DNA of 64,000 bases from Gymnothorax reevesii (Eukaryota; Chordata; Actinopteri; Anguilliformes; Muraenidae): NCBI GenBank assembly GCA_029721435.1, contig CM056573.1, forward strand, positions 96,050,947 through 96,114,946, given 5' to 3'. Below the pieces are notes generated by a model. That model ran no database searches. It was not told the DNA's origin and saw only the letters and a list, made by a program, of their open reading frames with translations. Both the position numbers and the translations under genes were made by a program. Positions 33,258 through 42,791 of the stretch are shown here, piece by piece. How positions within the stretch are numbered: position 1 is the stretch's first letter; each line of letters opens with the position of its first letter.

Positions 33258-34307
33258 TCATTTAGTCTGTTGGATGTATTGGAGATTTTTGTGATCCATC
33301 CAAACCACAAACGGCTGTTCAGCCACCTTCAACCAATGGCGCCACTCTTCTAATGCCAACTTGACAGCAAAAAACTCCCGGTCACCAATGCTGTAATTTC
33401 GTTCGGCCGCTGACAAGGACCAGGAGAAGTAGGAGCATGGGTGCAACTTATTGTCCCGCAGGTGGCGCTGGGACAAAATGGCACCTACTCTGACTTCCGA
33501 CCCATCCACCTCCACAACAAATGGGAGGGAGGGATCAGGCAAAACGAGAATGGGTTGTGAGCTAAATCGTTTCTTTAAAGCAGCCTCAGCTGCCATAGAC
33601 CAAGCAAATGACGAGGAGGTATTCTTCTTAGTGAGCACAATAATGGGGGCAGCTACCGCACTAAAATTACGGCATAACCTCCTATAAAAATGAGCAAACC
33701 CTAAAAACTGTTGCACCTCCTTAACGTTTTGAGGGGCAGGCCAATCCCTGACCGCTGACACTTTGTGATAATCCATGCGGACCGACCCTTCCGAAAAAAT
33801 GAAGCCAAGAAACAAAACTGTATTGGCACGAAAAACACATTCATCAGCCTTGACAAAAACCTTATCTTTGAGGAGGGCCTCAAGCACTTGTCTGACATAT
33901 TGTTTATGCTCCGAGAGAGTTGAAGAGAAAATCTGAATATCATCAAGGTAGACAAAGATGAATCTCTCCAACATCTCTCAGAGGACATGATTAACGACTG
34001 CCTGGAACACAGAGGGGATGTTAACCAATCCAAACGGTATGACCAAATATTTGTAGTACCCATTATGCTTATTAAATGCCGTTTTCCACTCGTCTCCCTC
34101 ACGGATCCGTACCAAGTTATAAGCATTCCGGAGGTCTAGCTTGGTAAAAAACGATGCATCCTGCAGCCGTTCAAATGTGGAGTTCATCAATGGAAGTGGG
34201 TATCGGTTTTTAATAGTGATATTATTCAAGCCCCTGTAATGAATACAGGATCTCAGACCGCCATCTTTTTTTCCAACAAAAAAGAACCCCGCTTCGGCAG
34301 GAGACAT
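33258..34307 (-). pseudogene. Gypsy reverse transcriptase and RNase H, broken
   Basis: 33978-34307 encodes the RT fingers/palm ([46 protein letters not shown]). After a stop near 33976 the next frame (33258-33974) has the active-site box FVYLDDIQIFS, the LGFIFSEGSV and FLGFAHFYRRLCR motifs, then RNase H with VEVDGSEVRVGAILSQ and YSIGDREFFAVKLALEEW. The second catalytic pair DD of the palm is intact, but the polyprotein is split. Confidence 0.9.
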
Positions 34308-34584
34308 GAAGGGCCGAATAAATCAATTAGCCAGAGCCTCCTGAATATATTCTCACATAGCCTTCCGTTCAGGCCCTGACAGCGAGTATAATGAACCCCT
34401 GGGGGGAGTGGTACTCAGGTGGAGATTGATTTCGCAATCGAAATTGGGCGATGAGGAGGTAAATTCTAGGCACGTTGCTTGCTAAAAACCTCTGTGAGAT
34501 CACCATAATCATTAGGAACATTAGGAGGCAGACAAAAGTTCAGAGCAGCCCCCAAATTCTCACCCTGTTCGGAACCTGCCCCCT

Positions 34585-35119
34585 TTAAGTCAGATTCCGA
34601 GTCAGAGAAATCCTCCGAATAGCAATCCTACTCTGGCTGCCGCCAGTCAAATTGAGGATCCGACTTCCACCCCTCCTCCGCCCCTTTCTGTAGATTAGGA
34701 GGGTTGTGTGAGGCAAACTCCTAAGAATCACTCCAGGCATCAGGCTCCCCCATAGGTCAATGCCTGGGATGACATACCAAACTATCCCCAAAATGGGACC
34801 AACAATCAGTCCCCCACTGGACGATCCGGTTATCCTGACTTCCCCAAATGATATGAGGCCTATGCTCCCATAGCCACAAGTGTCCTAAGACAACAGGGAA
34901 AACAGAAGAACTGATAATAAAAAACCGGACCTCCTCAGAATGGCCACCAAAAGAGATGAACATAGTTAATGATTCAGAAACTTTGGTTATAAATCCAGTT
35001 CCCAGCAGGCGACCGTCCAAAGATCTAACCGAGCGTGAAAGTAAAACAGGGCGGATAGGAATGGAATGTCTTCTAGCCCACTCTCCATCCATAAAACAAT
35101 CTACGGCACCAGAATCCAC
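34585..35119 (-). pseudogene. Gypsy aspartic protease region, broken
   Basis: The frame 34757-35119 starts at the active-site motif DSGAVDCFMD and continues FITKVSESLTMFISFGGH and PVVLGHLWLWEHRPHI, the retropepsin fold of sushi-type Pol. It is followed by a low-complexity linker in other frames. Start Met is the residue before the DSG motif and not a true initiation site. Confidence 0.8.
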
Positions 35120-35143
35120 AAAAGCTTCGATAAATATTCTCTG

Positions 35144-36202
35144 TCACCCCACAGTAAATTCTACAGGAATTAAAGTTCGGAAGGAAAATTGGGTCTGTCC
35201 CTCTAGCACCCCCCATACCCCTAAGGACTTACCGTTTCCCTGAAGCTCAGGGCAGCGTGGACGGATATGTCCCGGTTTGTTACAATTATAGCAGATTATA
35301 TGTTTCCGAATGGGCTTACGAGCCCGTCCCTCATATGAGCCATCAACTTGCATTGGCTCACCGGGAGTGGAATTTTCAGTGGGCAGAATGGGAACTTTAA
35401 GCATACTGCTAGTAGCATTAGCCCTGTTACCAGCAAGAGCCAATGCAGTACATTTCTCCCTGTTACGTTCGCGGATGCGATTATCAGTGCGAACCAACGA
35501 ATATAGAGACAAACTAGGCTCCATTGTAGTCAGAGTGTCCTGAACCTCCTTTGCCAAAGTGTGAATGAACACTGTCACAAGAGGTGCTTCTGGCCAGCCT
35601 GTCTCTGTACCCAAGGAGCGAAATGTGATTCAAAATGCAGCGACACTCTCAGAGCCCTGCCTTAGATGCATTAAATGCGTAGCCGCGTCCTGGCCACAAA
35701 CAGCCTGATCAAACACCGATACCATTTCTCTAATGAGAGTCTCCACAGTATTCACTACCGGTGAATTAGATCGAATAAGTGGGCCGACCCAAGTGAGTGC
35801 TGTGTCGGTTAACAGGGATAAAATAAATGAAACCTGAAACTCTTCATTAACGAACCGTGAAGGCTGCGCTTTAAAAAATATCTCACATTGGGCAATTAAA
35901 TCTTTACATCTTCCTGCCTCGTCTCCATATCTTGGGGGTAATTGAAGCTTTGGCTCTCGGGGAGAATGAACGGACTGTGCTTGTGCAATATTTTGAGTGA
36001 TTTGCATGGACAGGGCTCTAATACTCTAAGTGAGAGTTAACAGAATGTTCTCCTGTCTCTTCCTGGCCTTCGCTTGAAGGCGGACTCTTTCTGCCAACTC
36101 TGCCTGTTGTTTGTTCAGGCTGACAAGACCCTTGCCATAACCAGAGAGAGCTTGTTGATTAGCCACATCTTTTGCTAACGCAGCCGTTCCTGACGACTCC
36201 AT
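35144..36202 (-). pseudogene. Gypsy gag, broken
   Basis: The start ATG at 36200-36202 lies 17 bp inside the 5' LTR boundary and reads MESSGTAALAKDVANQQAL, stopping at about 36026. The next frame (35630-36007) has the capsid-like PPRYGDEAGRCKDLIAQC and FQVSFILSLLTDTALTWV. The third (35144-35614) has the zinc knuckle ICYNCNKPGHIRPRC at about 35260-35305. Two interruptions separate them. Confidence 0.9.
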
Positions 36203-36218
36203 GCTGGCTGGAGTGTTC

Positions 36219-36623
36219 TGTAATGGCCGGTAGTATATGGAGGCCAAGCGCAATAACAATACAAACACAGAGAATAATATTGACCAAACGCAGGTACTCA
36301 TGCATCCAAATGACGTTTAATAGTCCAAACCACAGAAGCAAAGCAAGATAGAAAAAGGGAGAAGAAACTCCAACAATAAGAAGATGGAAAGTCACACCAA
36401 ACCTGACTAAAGATATCTTTGGCTATAGTTCTAATCTAAACACAGCCACTCTAGCGAAGGAGGCGTGTTGGACATCCTGCTTATAGAGATTCTGGGGAAG
36501 CGCCGCCCCAGCTCAATCAACCAGCTGGGTAAAGAATTTGATGGCCCAGGAATTCGATATCGTCCCTGGACGAGAGCCGCAAAGAAAGGTCCAAACAACA
36601 TGCAAACCTCACAAACCATGACA
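36219..36623 (-). repeat. Gypsy 5' LTR
   Basis: 405 bp. On the - strand it starts TGTCATGGTTTGTGAGG and ends CCGGCCATTACA, a full TG...CA LTR. It adjoins the ACTAC target duplication at 36624-36628. The primer-binding sequence next to it is very short or lost, as the gag ATG lies only about 17 bp inside. Confidence 0.9.
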
Positions 36624-36628
36624 ACTAC

Positions 36629-37138
36629 AAGGAGCTACCATGGCTACGTTTCAATATCACCAATTATTTGCTCTCACAGGGTTGTGTTCAGTTCACTTCA
36701 GAAAAGATCGATACTAATGACTAACTAGCAATGGTCATATTGGTCAACTTGCTCGTCGCTCTTCTGTGTGGATAGCCCACTAAAGTCCATACTATAATAT
36801 GCGTAAAGAATGAATGAGGACTCATTTGATCAATGTACTGTCTCAATTACATTTCATATTGCCATAATGGCTGTGCTAATGTTGGAACGGTTTCCACAGC
36901 GTCTCCACATAACGGCAGAGAAACGAACTCTAATAATGCATTGCTAATGTTAGCAATGACGAGTCACGGTTTTTATTTCTCATACAATTTGTTACCTAGT
37001 CAATTCGATGACCCGCCTGCATACGTACTAACATACAATGAACGAGAATACATAACTTTATTCGACTGTAGAGAATATTTGAAATGTCTGTGCCTGCATT
37101 AAATAGAATTACGTTTGCCAAACTAAGCTGAATTTTAC
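36629..37138. other. Spacer, nothing recognised
   Basis: Between the gypsy 5' LTR and an exon-like segment. Short frames only. Confidence 0.4.
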
Positions 37139-37311
37139 CTGTCCAGGAGAAAATTCGCAACTTCGGCGTCAGTCTTCAAATTCTTTTCCACTTTCATCGG
37201 GCTCCATCTTTCAAAGGTATGTCCTATACAGATCCTTGTTTTCTTTCTGACTTTGCCACAACATATTTCAGAATCATAACGAGGCCTTTTAGGTTTAGTA
37301 ATGTCAGACAT
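37139..37311 (-). pseudogene. Exon-like fragment, transposon-associated protein type
   Basis: The - strand ATG at 37309-37311 opens MSDITKPKRPRYDSE, followed by KTRICIGHTFERWSPMKVEK and KTDAEVANFLLD, then GACAG|GTAAAA at 37139, a good splice donor. The pattern RI-x-IG-x-F-x-RW ... KTDAEVA-FLLD recalls N-terminal exons of many uncharacterised fish proteins that appear to be repeat-borne; that is a recollection of pattern, not a database result. Any following exon on the - strand would lie beyond the gypsy insertion. May be a real first exon or a fossil. Confidence 0.4.
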
Positions 37312-37639
37312 TTGTGCTCCGAAACCCTGGTAACTGCAGCTCAGTGGTAACTGGCAACCTGGATGCCGAAATGTTACTGACTTCGTGATTGGGAGATAGG
37401 TGAAGGGCAGCACAACAGGCCAAAACACAAAATGACAACATCAAAATTTGTTGTGGGCTGCACTTTGGCTTTTGTAATGAGAATATTCTGGCTTGACTAC
37501 TGTTGTCAGTATTTGAAATTAACATCATTCCTATATGTCTGGTGATATATCAGGGCGATTTCATTACATACATTTACAGATACGTTTCATACATACTGCT
37601 CTTTTAACGGTGGTTTATTCAACATTCAACATTGTTGTA

Positions 37640-37965
37640 TGCCAGGGGTAGGGAACCTTCACAAAATATCTTAGGTGTGTTTTCATAGGAACCCATTTGT
37701 TTTTCAAGATAATCTTTACGTTTTGCATCAATTTTGGTCAAGAGAGATGTACTTTTCAATGGAAAATTGTGTGAAACTTCTACGGTTTTTCACATATATA
37801 CTTATGTTCGGTATCAAAATGTCTGTCATGTTGTTGTGTAGCCATTAAAAATCACTTGGTTTTTCAGAACAACCATTCATGGGTTTAAATATGGACTTTT
37901 TGAGGCCTTGCCCCACAAAAAACTTGTGATCATCAAATAGGTCTCAGTTCACTTCCTGTAAGCAA
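37640..37965. repeat. Inverted repeat, right arm
   Basis: Counterpart of 30234-30545 in opposite orientation, from ATATCTTAGGTGTGTTTTCAT to GGTCTCAGTTCACTTCC. Confidence 0.7.
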
Positions 37966-38099
37966 ATTTTACATTTCAAATCTATTTTCTGGACAGTCCC
38001 ACAAGTCGGTATATATAACCAGAAGATTGTTCAAATTGGGCTGTGGGCAAATTTGCCTATACCCTGCAAAACCTCCTTTGTTTGATGATCTGAAACATT

Positions 38100-38170
38100 T
38101 ACATGTAAAAAATATGCAAAAGAAAAAAAGAAATCAGAGAGGGGGCAAATACTTTTTTACAGCACAGTAT
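38100..38170. repeat. Tc1 terminal-repeat scrap
   Basis: GGGGGCAAATACTTTTTTACAGCACAGTA resembles the end of a Tc1 subfamily and a scrap at 7441-7460. No transposase adjoins. Confidence 0.5.
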
Positions 38171-38544
38171 ATGGATGGACAGATTATAATTTTCTGAGTG
38201 GTGTAGATGCATCTGTCCTTGGCGCTATAGCAAACAAATGGTCATAACTCCTAAACCATTTGTCCGTTAAACTTGAAATTTTGCATGCTTCACATTAATC
38301 AGGGTTGCTTTGAAAATCTATAAGAACTAGATGACTGAAACACCATGGCCAACATCAGCCAATCAAATTTCATTTGCCCTTATAGTCACTTTAACTGTCA
38401 CCTGTCATCAAACCTTATATTCTTGTTAAATATGTGGAAAAGAGTCATTTTTATTAAAATTACATTGATTGGCCAAATGGTAGTGCTGTATAGAGGTACA
38501 AAAAATTTGATTCATTAGTAAGATAAACAATATAAAATTGCAAA

Positions 38545-38745
38545 ATTGTTTTCAAGCATTTGACTCAATGGTTCAAATCAAATTCAAAATGAGTGAACAA
38601 TGAAGTTTATCAGTTTGAACATTAAATATCTTGTCTTTGGAGTGTACTCAATTGAATGTAGATCAAAAAGTATTTGCAAATCATTGTATTATGTTTTTAT
38701 TCATGTTTTACACAATGACCCGACTTCACTGGAATTGGGGTTTGT
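38545..38745. repeat. Right inverted repeat of the 58677-type Tc1
   Basis: TTTGCAAATCATTGTATTATGTTTTTATTCA and CACAATGACCCGACTTCACTGG, then GGAATTGGGGTTTG, match the right end of the element at 58677-60262. It is an isolated end of about 200 bp. Confidence 0.7.
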
Positions 38746-40664
38746 TTTTTTTTTCAAATTATATGAACGTAAGATAGGAAGATAGGAAACACCCATGGCC
38801 TTCCTCTGCATGTCCACAATGAGCAGCTATGGATAGATCAGATCTGCCAATGACGGAGGATTTTTAGCTTTGAGATACTGAGAGACTGCAAAACTATTTC
38901 TTGATACAGATACCACATCAAATGACATTGTAAGCACTAAGGATTTATTCAGCAGAGCTTTATGCCACGCTGCTGTCCGACAGCCGCTGGCAAAGGAAGA
39001 CAGCGGGACTTTTACCAAAGACAGTTGTTCATTTTGCATAAGTTTCACTTGACTCTAAGACAACCGCCCTCCTCCGAATATACAAATATAATTGTGGCTA
39101 TGACAATGATCATAGTGTTGATGAAGGGCACTACTATGACAGGGAAGTTAAGAGAGGCAACCAGTACGCTGCATATTTCTCTCCCCTCCATTTGTGTGCA
39201 AGTGCAGGAGGCCGAGGTACAGCCATGTCTCAGTGCCTTCCAGCGACCCTCTCAGACCTACCACTTAGAAGGGGGCAGGGAGCTACGGAAGATGTCACCA
39301 GGGAGAGTTTAGTTTTCCATGTGTAATTTATTTGCATGATGAATCCTTAATTTGTTGCTCTCTTTTACATATAGCATGTATACAGTTAATCTCCGCATTG
39401 CTTCCTACTTTTTTTTTTCGCTCTAACTGATAGGCCTATAAACTGCACTTTCATGCAAGAAAAAGGGTCTGGTGAACAGTACAACTAACAAGAATATAGT
39501 GTGCAAATATTTATATGTCCGTGTTCTTCGCAGAAATAAGAGCAACAAAACATGTCCACACTTTTATTCACAAAAAGTTACTGCACAGCACGCAGAGTTA
39601 TCCTAGTCAGCATACAGTAGGGAATGAGAAAATAATAAATATTTCCCTGATTCTGATTTATCTTCAAGATTCTGGATGAGCAGAGCAAAATGGATGGCCA
39701 CCCGTTCTATTATTTGGGATGAACCTTCGCGTTCACTGTATTGTAATTCAAAGCGCTTAGTAACACGTGTACAAGGATTCTTGAGCCTCACCAAGCGCTG
39801 CTAAGGTCATTGAGTCACTAATGCTACATGACGTTGGCCAAATGGTTTTTTTTCTTTTTGGATTGACGTAAATTTTATTCTTGTTTCATCTGCTTCTTCC
39901 GGGAGCCTAGTAAAAATGGTCTTATCCGAGCATTCACCTTGCATTAAATACGCATAGGTACTTCGTCATATGAACTCAGAGTAGTTTTCTAGTCCTGCGC
40001 TTAGCCAATGGCAGCGCTTTAACGCAGAACACCTCTTTCTTCGCCCGCGAGAAATCAATATAATTTACCAATAAAGTCGTCTCTGATTCTGCTGTTTCAC
40101 AAGCAGCTGACTTCAAATGCTTTGTGTAAATTGAGTTTTTCGGCAACTGTCCTCTATCATTAAGTGCAATTAATGTATTCCACACACTTTTGGACGTCGA
40201 TAAAACTTGGGCGTGGCAACATGTCATGAACTGTTCAAAACATTTTTTAATTAAAGAGCCTGCATTGGGCGCGTTGAAACCGATACCGTGATTATTATTT
40301 TAAAAATATATTTAAAAATTTTAGAAATGCAATCCAAAACAAATAAAAATATCGCACTCACGGGCAAAATCTTACCTATCATTATTTTATAACCCAGTTT
40401 TCAAGCTATAACGGCAAACGAGGTATTTCCGTGTGTTGCTTGTTAATTAAACAAAGACAGGAGGAGACCACAAGCTGAAGCCCAGCCCTCCGCCAGGTGG
40501 TGGGTGGAGTAGATTCAAGTGTGAAGGAAGGGGGAAAAAATGAAAAAGTAGCTTCAATGCAGATATAATTTCATGCAAAATAATCAAGTTTTGCTATGAT
40601 GCTATTTGATTACTGGAAATTATGCTTTTGCTTTCAGTTTAGAACACCGTTAAACTACCAGTCG

Positions 40665-40695
<31 letters not shown>

Positions 40696-41158
40696 AACAA
40701 CAAGAAGTAACTCGCCACCAATCCTTGGGTTCACATTGTTGAAATGAGACTAATTTACCTACTCAGCCCGACCCGCTTGATTTATAGCAATCGGAAAAAA
40801 ACACATTTTATCCGTAAACCACGGAATCGGTTGATGTATAGATGATTATTTTGACAGATGACTTTCAACAGTATTATTAATCCTACGTTAAATAATATTT
40901 AAATTGGTCATAAAACATAGGCTTAAGATATTTACAAGAAGCCGAAAAGAAATCTCATGAACTAAGAAAACACCATCAGCACCCCCCAGCCCAAAAAAAA
41001 AAATCTAAAAGGCAACATAATGACAATAGGCCTATGATTCTGAAATAAATGTGTCTTTGTGTCTAAATCCGTGCTGAAAAGTAAGCTATTTCAACCGTCA
41101 TTGCATTTAAAGTAATTTACTTAAATACGCAACAACAAATTTAACCTTAAAATATAAA
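38746..41158. other. Upstream flank of dll4, no gene recognised
   Basis: Short unremarkable frames only. An (ATT)n microsatellite lies at 40662-40693. The stretch 39950-40500 is less AT-rich than its surroundings, but no motif cluster stands out. Confidence 0.4.
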
Positions 41159-41159
41159 A

Positions 41160-41202
<43 letters not shown>
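41159..41202. repeat. (TA)n microsatellite
   Basis: About 21 TA units upstream of dll4. Confidence 0.95.
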
Positions 41203-41203
<1 letters not shown>

Positions 41204-42191
41204 CCCATCACCTGCACGTTTGATCTATTTTTACTTTCTTTTTTGTATATTGTCCCGAAAATTTTGGCTGGCCTCAGGTAATACAGGAGGGTCGAATTCA
41301 CATACGCATATCACGCTGATTGGAGCTCATTATCATACAGCTGAATCGTAGTCCCCCATCGCTTTTACAATCTTAAGTAAAACGGCGCTTGAAAGAGGGT
41401 CTGGATTTAATGAGGCACACGCGACCCAACGATACGAGGCACGCAGCAGACGCTTGGGTGAGCGTCAGGGGCACGCGTTGCAGCCAGCCCAGCAAGAAAT
41501 GTCCATAAACCTCGGTAACAAATTTGAAATACATTCACTCAGTACATAAAACACATTAGTAAGGCCAGTACGTCGATAAACAGTCGAAACATACATTAAC
41601 TCAGTGGTAATTTGAGTTTATAAATACCCATAGGTGGCTAATATGTGAAATATTGAGTTATTTCAATGTTAATTTTGTAGGAAGTTTAAAAAAAGTATAC
41701 TTAGGTTAGCAATGTCAACAGATAAATTAGCTGAACTGAGCATAGGCTGTTTCATATGTTTAATTAATTATCAAAATCATAAGCATGGAAAAAGGCGCAG
41801 CTAACTATTTAATTATTGCTACCTCAGCTCATAAATAAGAATAAAAATCAAACCTGAAAGAGTTCTAAGGTATAATTCTGAAACCAAAAAGAGAGCGGTG
41901 AATATAAGCTCCCAGTAATGTGATTTGACAATATTAAATGGATAAATGAAAGACAGTGTAATATTCTGATGAATACATTTAATATGAATTAAATTTAAGA
42001 TGATATTGATACCAACAGCGAATCTATATGCATTCTTATACTGCACATACACGTGAACATACTCAGCAGTGCCCCGTAAATAAATCAACAGATGCTCAGC
42101 TTGTTAATAATCAGTCTGTCTCCTTTGGTGGTCAGTATAGCGGTGAGGTATTAAATCTGGGTATGGCTGTGTTGTTTGGAGGCGGGAGATC
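41203..42191. other. Proximal upstream region of dll4
   Basis: No gene. 41380-41520 is GC-rich and non-repetitive with several CACGC/GCGTC words and could be regulatory, but this is not shown by the sequence alone. Confidence 0.35.
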
Positions 42192-42213
42192 GGGGGGGGG
42201 GGGGGGGGGGGGG
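42192..42213. repeat. Poly-G tract (22 nt) upstream of dll4
   Basis: A homopolymer of 22 G about 525 bp before the dll4 start codon. Could form G-quadruplex structure on the + strand; true length is uncertain from any assembly. Confidence 0.95.
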
Positions 42214-42737
42214 TAAAAGTGGGGGGTATTTATTGATAGACTGTTTATATAATGAGCAGCACAGAAGCAAATATTTAAACTGAGGGAGGCGACACGCTTT
42301 TACATTAAGGAATAGTAACCCGCACAAGTAGCGTCTCCACCGCGCTGCTATTGTCTTTGCAGGGGAAGACACGAGTTTTTGAATTAACTAAAACACCAGT
42401 GCCATCAACACGACACCAAATAAAATTAAATTTTGGGGAGTATACATAAGCACGAAACGAAGGGGTGGGCAAGCTCTGGATATTGATCATCTGACATCAT
42501 CGCACCCTGCACTCTTGGATGAAAAGGATTTTCAAAATCAACGCATTATTTGGAGTTACTGAGAAGGGGCTCTGCGAAGAGAGTTCAAAGGATATATTTT
42601 TTACTTGTATTTATTTTTTCTCCTCTTCCGCTTCTTTTTCCTCCTCTGATGCACCGTGGTTATTTGGAATACGTGCACCGTGAAGGGAACAGGTTATTTT
42701 GAGGGCGACGTTCAGCTTCCAAGGAAAAACAAAAAGG
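42214..42737 (+). promoter_or_regulatory. dll4: Probable dll4 promoter and 5'UTR region
   Basis: TTTATATAAT at 42243-42252 is TATA-like. The 500 bp to the start codon contain a pyrimidine-rich stretch (42600-42650) and one sizeable upstream ORF (42519-42683). The start ATG at 42738 has A at -3 and G at +4, a strong context. The transcription start cannot be placed from sequence. Confidence 0.4.
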
Positions 42738-42791
42738 ATGGCAGCTTTGTTCACCTGCACTATTGCCCTTAGCATATCGATATCTGCAAAG
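42738..42791 (+). CDS. dll4: dll4 exon 1: signal peptide
   Basis: [18 protein letters not shown], 18 codons, ending AAG|GTAAAT. A hydrophobic core follows the Met; cleavage is probably near SAK-VLGSG at the exon 1-2 border. Ends in phase 0. Confidence 0.9.

Larger units (their letters stand above)
31521..36623 (-). mobile_element. Ty3/gypsy chromovirus (sushi-type), two LTRs
   Basis: The element has two similar LTRs, gag, protease, reverse transcriptase-RNase H, integrase and a chromodomain in the order of Ty3/gypsy chromoviruses, all on the - strand. An exact 5-bp duplication ACTAC flanks it (31516-31520 and 36624-36628). Both LTRs end TGTC on the - strand side; the opposite terminus is CA in the 5' LTR and CT in the 3' LTR. 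Every coding region has stops or frameshifts, so it is not autonomous. Length is 5.1 kb. Confidence 0.92.

Noticed and set aside
38962..39312. 116-codon ORF upstream of dll4 as a gene
   Set aside because: No family resemblance, no splice or polyadenylation context, composition like surrounding DNA.
42231..42260. Firm placement of the dll4 promoter at the TATA-like TTTATATAAT
   Set aside because: The window is AT-rich and such words are frequent; without transcript data the start site is open, so it was given low confidence only.
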